A stretch of DNA of 64,000 nt. It comes from Glycine soja. Taxonomy: Eukaryota > Streptophyta > Magnoliopsida > Fabales > Fabaceae. The position numbers were made by a program, and so were the translations under genes. This document shows positions 50,833 through 63,600 of the stretch, one piece after another. Under the pieces are notes generated by a model. It worked only from the letters and a program-made list of their open reading frames with translations, searched no databases and had not been told where the DNA came from. The DNA is taken from NCBI RefSeq assembly GCF_004193775.1, contig NC_041010.1, positions 46,737,562 to 46,801,561 on the forward strand. Direction: 5' to 3'. Each line of letters begins with the position of its first letter. Position 1 is the stretch's first letter.

Positions 50833-52563
50833 ATTCTCCACCTTGGCTAGACGTCGTGCTCCTTCAACCTTCATGATTTGCACACAATGTTTGAACTTAG
50901 GCCTTGGTAGTGCCTTCGTCAATGCGTCTGCTAGATTGTCTTCAATGTGGATCTTCTCAAAGACTATTTCCCTTTTTGCAATAACCTCCCTCACAAAGTG
51001 CAGCTTAACATCAATGTGCTTCGTCCTCTCATGGTACGTTTGGTTCTTGGCCAAGTGAATGCCACTTTGGCTGTCACAGTACACCTTAGCACCCTTCACC
51101 TTAGTATGCAAGCTTGTTGTCATACCCTTCATCCACACAGCCTCCTTGATTGCCTCAATGAGAGCAATGAACTCAGCTTCAGTTATGGACAGTGAAACCA
51201 CATGTTGTACGTTACACTTCCAACTCACAGTGTTACCACAGAACTTAAACACATACCCAGTAAGTGACTGTATGGTGTCGAGGCATCCAGCATAGTTTGA
51301 ATCAACAAATCCAACCACATCATCCATTGAACTCTCATGCCTGGCATACAACAATCCTTCCTTACACGTTCCCTTCAGATATTTGAAGATCCACTTCAGA
51401 GCTTCCCAATGTAGCTTCCCTGGTTTTCCCATGTACCTGCTGACTAAACTCACAGCATATGCCAAGTCGAGCTTCCCAATGCACCTTCCCTGGTTTTCCC
51501 AACCACCTTGCAGGCTTTATTGTCACCCAAAAGAACCTGGCCTCCGTTGCATTCTTTATACGAACAGAACCAATTTTTCTCAGGGCACATATGGAATGAG
51601 CACCCAGAGTCCATCACCCACTCTGGCTTTATCTTCACGTATGAAACACACATGACATCCGCGCTGTCATACCCTTCTACGACTACGTCTGCATCACCAT
51701 TCTGACTCTTTTGATTGCCCTACTTCTTTTTCCTTGTGTCTGGGCAATCTTTCTTGAGATGCTCCTCACTCCCACACACAAAGCACTTTTTTTTTCTTTC
51801 ATCATGAGACTTCGATCTTGATCCCTTCTTGTTCTTGGGATCCTTCTTCTCCGTTCTGCCCCTCGTGTACAATCCTTCAGTGTCCTGATAGCCACCTCCC
51901 TCTGATTTCTTCTTCAACTCCTTCGAAAACAAGGCAGCCTTCACCTCATCCAATGACAACGAGTCCCTGCCATATATGAGCATGTCTGATAGGCTATCAT
52001 ACTCACTTGGTAATGATCTGAGCAACAACAACACTTGATCCTCATCGTCCACCTTGATTTCAATATTCTCCAGATCAAGAATGATCTTATTGAAATCATC
52101 CAAGTGATCCTCCAAGGATTTACCCAATGGCATCTTGAACGTGTACAACATTTGGTTCAAGAGCAACCTATTGGCCAAGGATTTGGTCATATATAGGCTT
52201 TCTAGCTTGAACCACACCGCCACAATAGATTTCTCCTTTGATATTTCCCTTAGAACCTTGTCACCCAGGGAAAGAATCAAAGCACTGTGCGCCTTGTCAA
52301 GCAACCCATTCTTCTCACTTTCCGACACATGCGTTGGGAGGTTTTTCCCATCAAGAGCAACATCCAACCCCTGATGAACCAGCAAAGCCCTCATCTTTAT
52401 CCTCCATATGTTGAAATCGTTCTTGCCTGTGAACTTCTCGATATCGAACTTCGCAGAACTCATTCTTTGATGCAGAAACCTTCATCAAACAATCAAGAAC
52501 TTGTTTCAAAGATCAAAGAATGCCCCCAAGGATCAACTCCAACCTTGAGCTCTAATACCAATC

Positions 52564-52844
52564 TGTTACGCAAAACAGGGCCTACAAACACTCTAGATGG
52601 ACGCAACAAACGAGAGAGAAAACAAGAGTAAAGAGATAACAAGTAATTCTCAGCAGAAGAGGGACTTATGCATTAATCAATCATGAACATAAAAGAGTTG
52701 ATAAATACACTATATTTATACCCATAGACTCTAAAAAAAACAGTTATTTCTGTTATGAAAGTTATAACAAAAATTAACCAACTAATTAAATATAATGTTC
52801 CCCTCGTCTGCCCCCAGACCATGATTGTCCAGCCACACACAACA
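52564..52844 (-). repeat. 5' LTR of the copia element
   Basis: Right-hand LTR, 281 bp, adjoining the tRNA-Met primer site. The leader between LTR and Gag start is about 100 bases. Confidence 0.9.
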
Positions 52845-52849
52845 TGGAT

Positions 52850-55800
52850 CATGGAAAGTCCACTTTTACGTGGCATATCCTCTCTACACACTTGCATCTC
52901 TTTGCTTCAAAGGAACCACACGTGATGAGTGATGACAAATTCAGTATGATAATAAACAGTCACGGAAACATAGAAAATTGTAACAGTTAGCATGTAAAAA
53001 ATATCCCCTCTTCTTCAACGTCATTTAAATTTTAAAGGGATTGCTATGTTGGAGCACAAAGTAGTGAAGAGTGCTCAAAATTCGACTGTTCAACGTTATC
53101 TAAATCACCCCATAAGTATTCCTCGGCAAAGGCTCTTAATTAATGTTTTTGTTGCTGACAAAACAAAATTTAATGCTTTTGTCGTTTTTTTAAATGTACT
53201 CCTCTTCTATTCTTGATTTTTTTTTTACCTCAATAAACAGAGAAGAAAAAATAATGGATGTCTTATAATGAGTGATGCGCTGGTCCTGCATGTGGTACCA
53301 TTATAATTGTTTCCTTGTTGTTTTACTTTGTCTTGGTCTCAATTTCACAATACCAAGTTTAGTTTTTTTTTTTTTTACAAATATTTCTCCATCTTGTTCC
53401 AAGAATAGTCGAGCACACATCTCTCAACAGAAATTCAAACTAATGAAAAATCTACATATTGGATTTCTAATTGCTCTCACAAACTTGAAATGTTTTTTCG
53501 ATGAAATATACATGGATATATAATTATAAATTGCTATCACAATTTAAAATGTAGCATAAAATAAAATGTTGAAATATCTTTAATCTTTAATTTTTTTTTA
53601 TGTAGAAGCTAAAAATTTACAGATTTATAATCTAGGATAACTCATCAAAATTTATAGATTTATTATCCATCATGATCACAAACAATGATATTATGGTTCT
53701 TCTTAATAAAAGTCTTTTTATTCTGAGATATTCATAACTCTTCGTATGAGGAGAAGAGAAATTATAGATGACTGTTTGATCTATCGAGAACCATAATTTA
53801 TTTTCTTATAGTGCGTTAACTCACTAAAAATAAATAATTAATATAATTATTTTATAATATTAAATTAATTATTAGAATAAAAAATTTGAACGTAAAAAAT
53901 CAATCTATGAGTATTACTCTCTACAAATTTATGTATATAAATATATTGCTTTCACAATATAAAATTTTAAAATCTACCATGATTCAAACTCTGTAATTCA
54001 CTATGTCATGGAAGACTAGTTTCTTTTGTTAAATCAACCTCCATTGGTGACAACAGCATTTCATTATGAAATCGCACTCGCAGTGTAGTCACATAATTTT
54101 CTATATTGAGTGGAAAAATGTTGAGAAACAAGTAAAATTAAAATGAGCCAAAAACGGTGCAGATGCATGGGGAGGGTCAAGATTCGATCGCAATCACTGA
54201 GACCGTGCAACTCTGCAATGCATTGTCTTGGGGAGTCCATGTAGCTATATAGCTCATGTGTGCTGAATAAATGAATAAATACAATATCCATCATATCATC
54301 ATTCATATCTTGGTTTGTTCTGATATCATTTTCAATCCATTTTTTGCGGATCAATCACTTTGCTAGCTATTAATATGCACTGCTTATTCCAACTTACCCT
54401 AACCATGTCATTTTCTCTTTCTGTTCCCCCATTGGACCTCGTTTCTATTTCACACCGATATGGTCCGTACACATTTTTTATTATTAAGTGAAAATTTTAT
54501 TGCTTTTTTTTAAACTAACTTAGAATTTTAATTCCTTAATTATTATCCTTCAAATAATAGATAGCAAAACTAGAATTAAAATTATTAAATATTTAAGTTT
54601 GTAATGACACGCGACGCTAAACAGAAGCGAAGGACCGCTTAGTCCGAAAACGACATTCATGAATCATGATGGCTTTTTTAAATTAGTGTTTTACTAGAAA
54701 GTTCACATGGATGCTAAATTAAAGGATGAAAAATTCACGATTAAGGTCCGTTTTGTAGTAGTTTAGTTCTTCAATACAAATTCTAACCTGGTCCAGGAAT
54801 AATTAATGCTTCGTCCATAAAAAATCTTTGCCATTGATTTAAGTTCGGTGTGGTTAATCATTACCCTTGTAAGGGCAATGATTATTTCTTTAAAAAGAAT
54901 ACCATCTTTTATATTTTTTTTAAAAAATATTTTAATAATTAAGAAGGTAATTAATAAAATACATTTAGATAAATATAATTAGTTGCAATCACATATCTAT
55001 CTTTTGTTTATTAAATTAACTGTTTTTTTTCTAAAATCTTTTATTCCAACTATATATATATATGCTTTTTTTTTCTCTCTCGACTTATTTTTATATTCAA
55101 GTTTAATTCTTAAAAAACCCGCAAATATCATTTGGTTACTCGAACTTTTATCTTTCTTTAGAAAGATATTATTTACGACTAGATCCAATTTCTTACAGTG
55201 TTTAGTTAAGGGGAAGAAATATGAAAAAAAAAGAAAAATATAGTAAAAATGTATAATTTAGATGGATCGAAATAATAAGTATTTTATTTATTAAAATGAA
55301 TAAAAATAAATAAATTTTATATACAATATTTTTTTATCATCCATGGGTTTGAAATTAAAAAAAAAATAATATTTAAAAAAAACATATTTTCTTTGCGGAA
55401 GGATTAAGTTTTAATGGACTAAAAACACCCAAATTGCTTTGTCTTTCCTTCAATTCAATATTATCCAATCAATTAACTTTAAACATTTCTCTCCTAACTC
55501 ATTTCTATTTTTCTTCTCCTTAAAACCTACATACTCCCTTTGATATAGTAGTATTTAAAAACTCGTCATTAAAATTGAAACTACTCGTTGGCATTTGTCA
55601 TAAAAGGACAAAAAAGAAGATTAGGTTGGAGCTAACGGTAGTTGCAACGTCTCTCAAAAATGCACCTTAAAAATGATATTCCAGTGAAAGAATTAAAGAC
55701 TTCATCTCACTTACTCTGTTGTCTCTGAATTATCATCATGCAAGCGAAAACCAAAAATGTGATTATTTTACAATAATTGAATGCATATAATATTAAAGTG

Positions 55801-58023
55801 GTTGAGTACTTCACCTTTTGCGGATGCGATTTATATTAGCAACCTTCTCAAGCAATTAAGTTTAACCCACAAAATAATAGCAACAGAATGCCATTGGAAC
55901 TGAAAGTGGGTCAATTCCTTGACACCAAAATGGTTTAAAATATTAAAAATAACAACACAACCTTAAAAGTCTCCTCTCTTTTTTTCTCTCACGGGCGCTA
56001 CACAACCTTTCTAACTTCCAAGATAGCCTAAGACACAAGTTTCCTGAGGAAAAGGTAACACTTCTGTTAATATTCTTATGTGTATGAATTTCACACCTTT
56101 TATGTACCAAAAATAAATAAATAAATTCACACCTTTCTGCATTAATCAATGATGAATAAATTATCAATTGATTGCATGTCGTATCACACAGTTAGCGTAC
56201 CAATAACATATTAATTTTTTTAATAAATCAATGCTTCACTCCTCAACAACTCATCTAATCACGTATAGCCGTATAGGCAACGTGTGGAATTTTCTACATA
56301 AATGAATTATTTCCCACAAGCTAGGTAAAACAAATACCTCCATTTACTTTAACATAATTTCAGTTTAAAGTTTAATTTATGCACAAACACCTATGATTAA
56401 ATAATAATGATTTTTTTTAGCTCAAAAACCTAGTTTATTAAATTATAAATATTCGATAAAACTAATTATTAAAGTAACTGAAAAATAATAAAAATTATTA
56501 TTTATTTAAAAAGATAAATAAAAAATTTGAAAAATATATTAATGATAAAAGGAGAAAAAATATAAAAAGTTAAAAATTATAAGTTAATGTTTAAAAAAAT
56601 ATTACTTCAAAAAGCATTAAAAGTTATTAAAATAAATTTATTTATCGAATAATCAAAAGAGTTTTTCAACGGGTAAAAAAAATTAAAACTTAACTAAAAT
56701 GTCTTAATCTTAATATATATCTTTATTTTTTTCTCTAAATGAAATCCTACTCTCTTCGCTCTCATTTATAAACAACAAAATTTAATTTCACATTTAAAAA
56801 AATTAATTAACTTCATTAAATAAAACAAAAATAGTTAAAATTTGCTTATACTAACTTTCTTAAATTATCTAATAGTTAAAATTTGCTTATAATAATTAAA
56901 TTAACTAAAAAATTTAAAGAGTATGAATTGAATAAGAACAGATGTAATATTTAAGAGCAACAGCAAATACTGCTTCCTCTGTTCTTATATATCAAATTCA
57001 ATTATTTAATTCATTAAAATTAAAAAAATAATTAATTTAATTTATAACAATAAATTTGTAATTTTTTTCAAACTTATTCTTGTAATTAATACTTCTCTCT
57101 TTTTTAACTATTTATCAATGTATTCTCTCTTATTTAAATTAGGAGTATTTATAGTATAAAAATAATTAATCAAAAGATTGAGTCTTTACAAAAATAAGTA
57201 TTATTTTAAATTTAAATCTTATAAATATTAACCGACTTTAAACTTAAATCTTATAAATATTAACCGACTGGATAAAGCATCATATGATTAATAATGTAAC
57301 ATTACAATTTGTCTCATAGCCTATGTGGCTATATCCTAGACCATGACATATTTTTCCAATGATTTTTACATAAAAACCTTAAATGAGTTAGAAAAAAGAG
57401 TCTGAATATATCCAAGGATGAGATGCAATTGCAATAACAGTGGAACTCACGTGCTGTTGTGTAGCGGTAACATGAAATGTCAATGTTGTTGGCGTTGCAT
57501 AACAAGATTCTCCTGCACCAATCACCAATGCAAGCTAAACTAGAAGTAGAAGTGAATAGTAAAATGTAAGTAAATAAACAAATAAATAATAAAGGGTTAA
57601 GGAAGGGAGCACGAGAAGTCCACAAAAGCAGCACAACACAAGGGACAAGGGAACCTCGATCCCATGCCATGTGCGGATGGGGCATTATTAATATTTTCAC
57701 TTTGTAAATAGCAAGTGTGTCTCTCAAACAAAGATGAGATCTTTGGTGTTGGATTTTTGACGAATGAAATATTAGTATTAGTATTATGGAGAAGGAGAAG
57801 AAGGAAGAAGGAGGGAAAGTGGGGCAGAGAAAGAAGCCATGTGGGTGTGTGTGATTTTTTTAGTTCTCTCTGACACCACCCCATCCAATCTTAACACACA
57901 ACAACCCAAGTGTTGTGTTGAGACATGGAACAAAAGCAAGAGATAGATCTAAACATGGAACATGGAACATGAAACATGAGTGAGTTTTGTTGTGTGATGC
58001 AGTTGTTTTAGATCTTGTTGAGA
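52850..58023. other. AT-rich intergenic region
   Basis: No gene supported. It contains a third copy of family M3 (56,415-56,705) and a short direct repeat near 57,180-57,265 (AAATCTTATAAATATTAACC twice). The last 500 bases hold the promoter and 5' UTR of the gene at 58,024. Open frames at 54,064, 55,943, 57,329 and 57,597 show no known domain. Confidence 0.65.
56415..56705 (+). repeat. AT-rich dispersed element, family M3, copy 3
   Basis: Same motif order as 27,250-27,560 and 28,640-28,945 (ATTATAAATATTCGATAAAA, TTTATTTAAAAAG, AAATATATTAATGATAAAA, ATATTACTTCA). Non-coding. Confidence 0.55.
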
Positions 58024-61000
58024 ATGATGAGTGGTAGGAATGCGAGGGAGTATCTATTGGGATCCCTCAACCATCACCGTAGAGGGCATAGCTTTAATGG
58101 GGTGGCCAACAACAACAACTACCGCGATGACAACCTTGATCTTTTCTCCAACAACCGTCGCTCCCTCTCTCTTGCTGCTTCTTCTGATGACTCTTCAGAT
58201 GGTGCTTGCTTGCTCCACCTTTTTTTTTTCTTCTCTCGATTCTTAATATCTCCCAACACTTTTTTTTATACTAGTTTCTAATAATAAGAAACAAAAACAT
58301 TGCCTGGTTAGTGGAAATGAAAATAATGTTTTGTAATGGTTAAAAAGTATGATGATGATGATAATGTTGTTAAATGATTATTATAGATAATTGCCATTTG
58401 TGAAGGAATTGCATGATTATGAAAGTTCTGATGGATTTATGGTTAATTTCCAATTTGTATTATGAGAGTCTAGCCTCTTGACCATATATATATATATATA
58501 TATATATTAGGTGATCTCTATGTTTTGTATTATGTGTGTGATGATGGTTTGTTTTTGTGGATTTAGTTTCGGTGAAACTGGGGAGGCTCTCAGTTGGAAC
58601 AGCAAAACCGGTTAAAAGTGGAATTGATGATCTGTTATCATCTACAGAAGGAGGGAAGCATGATTATGACTGGTATGCTATTCAAATTTGTCATGATCTC
58701 TTTTGTTTGTAGACTCAATAAGAAATCACATTCAGTGGCCGGGAAATCTATGTGCTTTATTGGCAGTTTTATGTTGTTTCAGATTATTCATAGATCAGGG
58801 ATCAATTGCTGAAAATTTTTCTACTTCTCAAAATATCTTGGTATACTTTGATGGAATTCATAACCATATCAGTTAAATTCAGATTACAATGTTTTTTAGT
58901 TGCTGGGTGGGTTAGTGTTTATTCAGCTTTTTGAATTATTACATACATACACCCAGAATTAAGTAAATTAAGATTACTGTTGGTTGCCCAATTTGTAATT
59001 ATTATGATTGTTTTGTGTTATTAGGCTTCTCACTCCCCCGGGGACCCCTGTTTTTCCATCAGAAGGAGAATCCCAAACAACCTTAGCTCCTCCAAGGAGA
59101 AGTTTGACTAGATCAACATCTACCTCTAAGACCTCAAGGGTATGTGTGTTCGTCTCATAATTTCTACATGAAATTTCTGCAAATTCATTCCAAATATGTT
59201 ACCAACATCCATGCCTTCAGATTTGTTAGTAAGGGGATTGATGAGATATTAGCTATAAACTTCTAGTGAAGGATAAGGTGATGGGATGTGTATTTGCTTT
59301 TGGTATTTAGATGTTTACAAAGTTAGCTTCTCTAACCAATATGCTTATGACAACTGAGTAGTACATTTTCAGCAGCAGTCCAAGTGCTTATTCAAATCTT
59401 TGTTTCAACTCACACTTTCTGTGAGCTGAAACGAGGATTTAGGTCCTCTTTGAATAAATCTTTCCATAAACACTTATCGGATAAAATAAGATTACAAGAA
59501 GGTGAAATAATGAGTTTCTCTTGTAAGCTAATAATATCAACAAATGCACTTAATTTTTGTGAAAGTTCTTTCATCTAACTTCTACAAAAGCTAAAGTGCA
59601 TAAGTTAATTTTAGCTTATCGGAGAAGCTCAATTTATTTTATTCTCCTATAAGTGCTTATGAAAATGTTTATCCAAACAGGATCTTAAACCATAGTTTCT
59701 GTGAGTTTGTCTGTAGACATTATTTGTTCCATGTTGCTGACTCCACCTAATGCAATAAGGCTTGGTTGCCGCTGTTATTGTTTCAACTTACAGAAACTTG
59801 GAGAACTACTTTATAATATACTGACCAGTTGAAAATGGTTAGCTAGATGCTATTAAGTTTTAACTTGTTAATCATGTTTCTATCAGCTTGCAGTCTCACA
59901 ATCAGAGAACAACAATCCCGCCTCTAGACCAGCAAGAAGCAGTTCAGTAACTCGCTCTTCCATCTCAACTTCACACTCACAGTACAGCTCCTATTCTTCA
60001 AACAGGCACTCATCTTCAATCCTCAACACAAGTTCAGCCTCAGTTTCATCTTACATTAGACCATCTTCCCCCATAACTCGCTCTTCATCTTCAGCAAGGC
60101 CTTCCACTCCCTCCTCTCGCCCCACAGCATCACGGTCCTCAACACCCTCCAAACCGCGTCCAGTTTCCACCAGCTCCACTGCTGAAAGGAATAGACCATC
60201 ATCACAAGGCTCAAGACCATCGACTCCTAGTTCTAGGCCTCACATTCCTGCAAACTTGCATTCTCCATCTGCTTCATCAACTCGATCACTGTCTCGGCCT
60301 TCTACTCCCACACGTAGGAGCTCAATGCCATCTTTATCTCCATCACCTTCCCCTACAATAGGTTCTTTAACTTCAGCAGGTCGTGTTTCATCAAATGGAC
60401 GCAATTCAGCACCTGCATCAAGGCCAAGCTCACCAAGCCCGCGAGTTAGGCCTCCACCTCAGCCAATTGTTCCACCTGATTTCCCCCTAGAAACACCACC
60501 AAACCTTAGAACAACATTGCCTGATAGGCCAGTTTCTGCAGGCCGGTCGCGTCCTGGCGGTGTCACTATGAAGACAAATAGTTCTGAAACTCAAGCCTCC
60601 CCAGTTACTATGCCAAGGAGACATTCATCTCCTATTGTTAGTAGGGGGAGAGTGACAGAACCTGCAGCAAAAACCCGTGGCTATTCCAATGGCCATCATG
60701 TTGATGCTCCTGAGCCTAGAAAAGTCTCACATGCTCCTGAGGTTGCTGCAAGGAAATCTGTTAGGTCCTCATCTACTGCCCCTGACAACACTGGATTTGG
60801 GAGGACTATCTCAAAGAAATCCTTGGATATGGCTATTAAGCACATGGTTTGTATATTCTACTCTCAGTTCTGCAGGGTTAACAATCAAAGTTTACTGATT
60901 AGAGCCATCAACATTCAACTGTTTCACATTTTTTTCATGATCATAAATTCATAATAGATATTAAGTTGCAGCTTTATACTACCAAACTACTTTCACTTTG

Positions 61001-61899
61001 AATGAAAGTCATGCCCCAAATGATACAGCGACCCTTGGCATCAATGCCATGAATCTTCATTCACCTTGTGATACTTTATGAATTGGACATTTCTTATTAT
61101 ATTTTTGTCAAGATAGTTCATTTATCTTTGAGCAAAGTTATGCTATTAGACATTTGGATCTGTTTGGATAAACTCCTCCGTAAACACTTACAGGAGAAGA
61201 AAATAAGAAGGGAAAATGCATTGAATTTCTCCATAAGTTAAAATCAACTTACGCACTTTAGCTTTCATAGAGTTTCTATAAAAGTGCATACGTTGATTTT
61301 AGCTTATGCAAGAAGCTAAATTCATTTTACCTTCTTATTTTCTTTCTCTAAAAGTTCTTATAGAGAAATTCATCCAAGCAGGATCAAAGTTATAAGCATT
61401 TATTTGGTTGCTGGAGCTAACTTTGAGAAGATGCATGCTTCTAGCAAGTTTGTGCTGTCAACTCAAACCTGATTCTCTGTGCTTTTTCATTTATCAGGAT
61501 ATAAGGAACAGCTCAGGAAATATTCGTTCACTAACAAGCACCACACTCTTTCCTCAGAGTATTAGAACTTCCACTACCAAGTCTCATCGAGTTTCAAGTG
61601 CTCCAGCATCTGTTGACATGAATGGAAGCATGATAAGCAGTAAAAATGGAGCCAATTTTGATGTGGGAAATGGTATTGATAGGAATATGATGATGAAAGG
61701 AAGAGATGCAGATGAAAGACATTATTCTGCAAAACTGAGTGAAGTGGACATCTATGAGAGTTCTCGTTACGATGCACTGTTGTTTAAAGAAGATTTGAAG
61801 AACACAAACTGGCTGCATGGTGCTGATGATAAGTGTGATCAAGGCCCCATATTTGATAATGGATTTGAGCACCTTCCTGAACCTTTTGGCCTCTTATAA
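58024..61899 (+). CDS. Ser/Pro/Arg-rich protein, plant basic proline-rich family
   Basis: Protein of 586 aa with no catalytic domain. Exons: 58024-58201, 58567-58672, 59025-59139, 59887-60846, 61498-61899; GT-AG borders, phases agree (1,761 nt). The N-terminus carries REYLLGSLNHHRRGHSFNG, then VKLGRLSVGTAKPVKSGIDD and DWLLTPPGTPVFPS, the block that marks the family. Residues 134-453 (exon 4) are a basic, disordered Ser/Pro/Arg/Thr-rich region with many SRPSTP-like repeats, ending in SKKSLDMAIKHM; the C-terminus ends LPEPFGLL. Related Arabidopsis proteins (At3g08670, At3g09000, At2g40070) are called serine-rich or basic proline-rich proteins, some reported to bind microtubules; the role here is inferred. 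The second ATG (58,027) could also start. Many TP and SP sites suggest phosphorylation. Confidence 0.85.
58483..58507. repeat. (AT)n microsatellite in intron 1
   Basis: About 12 AT units inside intron 58,202-58,566 of the Ser/Pro-rich gene. Confidence 0.9.
59441..59685. mobile_element. MITE, family M4, in intron 3 of the Ser/Pro-rich gene
   Basis: The left end (GGTCCTCTTTGAATAAATC) and the reverse complement of the right end (GATCCTGTTTGGATAAACA) match; inner arms also pair (ATAAACACTTATCGGATAAA with TTATTCTCCTATAAGTGC). About 245 bp, non-coding. Confidence 0.75.
61156..61385. mobile_element. MITE, family M4, in intron 4 of the Ser/Pro-rich gene
   Basis: Ends GGATCTGTTTGGATAAAC and (reverse complement of the right end) GATCCTGCTTGGATGAAT, with pairing arms around AGAAAATAAGAAGG. 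Same family as 59,441-59,685. About 230 bp, non-coding. Confidence 0.75.
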
Positions 61900-62984
61900 C
61901 AATATCTATAGATGTTCTGCCTAGTGCATTTGTAACATGCTATTTTATGTTCTAATTATTATCTCAATTTTTTGAAAGGATGGGATGTTTCAACTTATAT
62001 AGCTCCAAGGTAAAGAAGTGAAGATGCATTCATATGTTTTCTGCAATCTGCTGAGAAATCAGTGAATTCAACTTTAATATTAAACCTATACAAACAATGC
62101 AGGAAAAAATTACATGAAAGAGGTCCAACTTTCTTTGGGAGAATGAGAATTTTCATAAATGAGTGAGTTGCATACCATGTATGCGTTTGTCAAAAGGAAA
62201 ATGTAATACTTCATAGAGATGAATGGAATGTGATGTCATATGCAAACACTATGATTGAGTGTTATTTTCCCCTTGGCAATGAACACTATAGTTGAGTTGA
62301 GTTGCATTTCTACATTTTTGTGCTCTTTACTTAAGGCATGTACAATAGTCAAGTTTTGATAAAATCTTTAAAAATAATTAGAAGTGTTTATTTATTTTTT
62401 ATTGGAATTACATTAAATAATTTAAACAGTTTTACATTATAGTAAAATAAATATAATCAAAATAGTCATTTTTGCAAGTAACGAGTGGGGAAAAAATGTC
62501 AACACCCAATGAGTTCGCAAAACAGGTTTAAGCTGGACTTGTGATACTAATGAGGCTTCTTTGATCGATTCACACCTCCCCATTTTGCTCTATGCGTTGC
62601 CCGTCTATTTGTTTGTATTTTTTTTTATAATTCTGTAATGTAGTTATGTTCTGGTACATTTTACAGATATTAATTTCCATGATTAAAAATTTTCACTACG
62701 AAAATTAGTTCTTGTAACACAACATAACTACGTTACAAAAACTAATTTTCATAAAGTCTGCAAAAAAGTGGCCAGTGAAGGTGAGAGGAAACAAGGGTAT
62801 TTTGGAAATTAAAAAAAAAGAATGGGGTGTGAAAAATAAATAGGAAACTATAAAGAAAATGGAATTTGTTAGAGTTTCTTAACAAGGTTCAAATCGCTCA
62901 AAAGTGGCAATTGTTTTGCGCACTAGTCAAATTGTTGGTACACCTAACACAAAATGAACAATTCCAATATTATTCTTCTATAAA
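61900..62984. other. 3' flank of the Ser/Pro-rich gene and intergenic DNA
   Basis: The first few hundred bases are the likely 3' UTR. At 62,637-62,740 a small inverted pair (GTAATGTAGTTATGTT and AACATAACTACGTTAC) marks a short foldback. Nothing else recognisable. Confidence 0.6.
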
Positions 62985-63072
62985 ATTGATACGGATTCGT
63001 AATCCGTAAATTTATGGATTCATAATTCGTATGTTTACGTAATCTGTAAACGAATCCGTAACAGATAATCCA
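62985..63072. repeat. Cluster of short ATCCGTA repeats
   Basis: Variants of GGATTCGTAATCCGTAAA recur four to five times in both orientations in under 90 bases, next to the long hairpin. Possibly the end of the same transposon. Confidence 0.45.
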
Positions 63073-63130
63073 TATGTGCAGAGAGTTTCAGGTTATTAGA
63101 ACGACGTTCTAACCAACCAAGCTAATATGT

Positions 63131-63600
63131 CAATTATATTATAAAATAATTCATGTCCCTATATATTACAATAAAATTTCTAATGTATATTTAATGCACA
63201 TATAAATTTACATAATAAATTTTGTGACAATTAATCTTGATCTAATAATTTATTTATTTACATATATAATTTTTTATGAAACCTATGATTTTTATTTAAA
63301 ATTCATATATGTAAAAAATACATTATTAGATCAAAATTAATTGTAATAAGATCAAAATACATTATTTAAAATTTTGGCCTTATTACAATTAATTTTGATC
63401 TAATAATGTATTTTTTTTACATATATAAATTTTAAATAAAAATCATAGGTTTCATAAAAAAATGATATATGTAAACAAATTAATTATTAGATCAAAATTA
63501 ATTGTCACAAAATTTATTATGTAAATTTACATGTGTATTAAATATACATTAGAAATTTTAATGTTATATGTAATGACTTTAATTATTTTATAACATAATT
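63131..63600. mobile_element. Long hairpin (foldback MITE-like) element
   Basis: Near-perfect inverted repeat with arms of about 220 bases and a loop of about 30. Left-arm landmarks: CTAATGTATATTTAATGCAC, ATAAATTTTGTGACAATTAA, TTTATGAAACCTATGATTTT and ACATTATTAGATCAAAATTA. The right arm carries the reverse complement of each in reverse order. No coding capacity. From 63,600 to 64,000 there is only AT-rich sequence. Confidence 0.9.

Larger units (their letters stand above)
50544..52844 (-). mobile_element. Copia-type LTR retrotransposon, internally deleted
   Basis: LTRs at 50,544-50,832 and 52,564-52,844 start TGTTACGCAAAAC and end CACACAACA (TG...CA) and differ at about 30 positions by eye. 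Target duplication TGGAT lies at 50,539-50,543 and 52,845-52,849. Next to the 5' (right) LTR is the primer site TTGGTATTAGAGC, complementary to initiator tRNA-Met. Gag (52,463 down to 51,720, 247 aa) has the zinc knuckle CFVCGSEEHLKKDC. Read through one TAG, the same frame continues to a protease-like WVMDSGCSFHMCP. Integrase and most of the reverse transcriptase are missing. The RNase H part (51,465-50,821) lies in a different frame, keeps TEAEFIALIEA and HIDVKLHFVRE, and stops 12 bases inside the 3' LTR. The element is not autonomous. Confidence 0.93.

Noticed and set aside
57329..57884. Possible gene upstream of the Ser/Pro-rich gene
   Set aside because: Frames are antisense to the promoter and 5' region of the plus-strand gene and have no domain.
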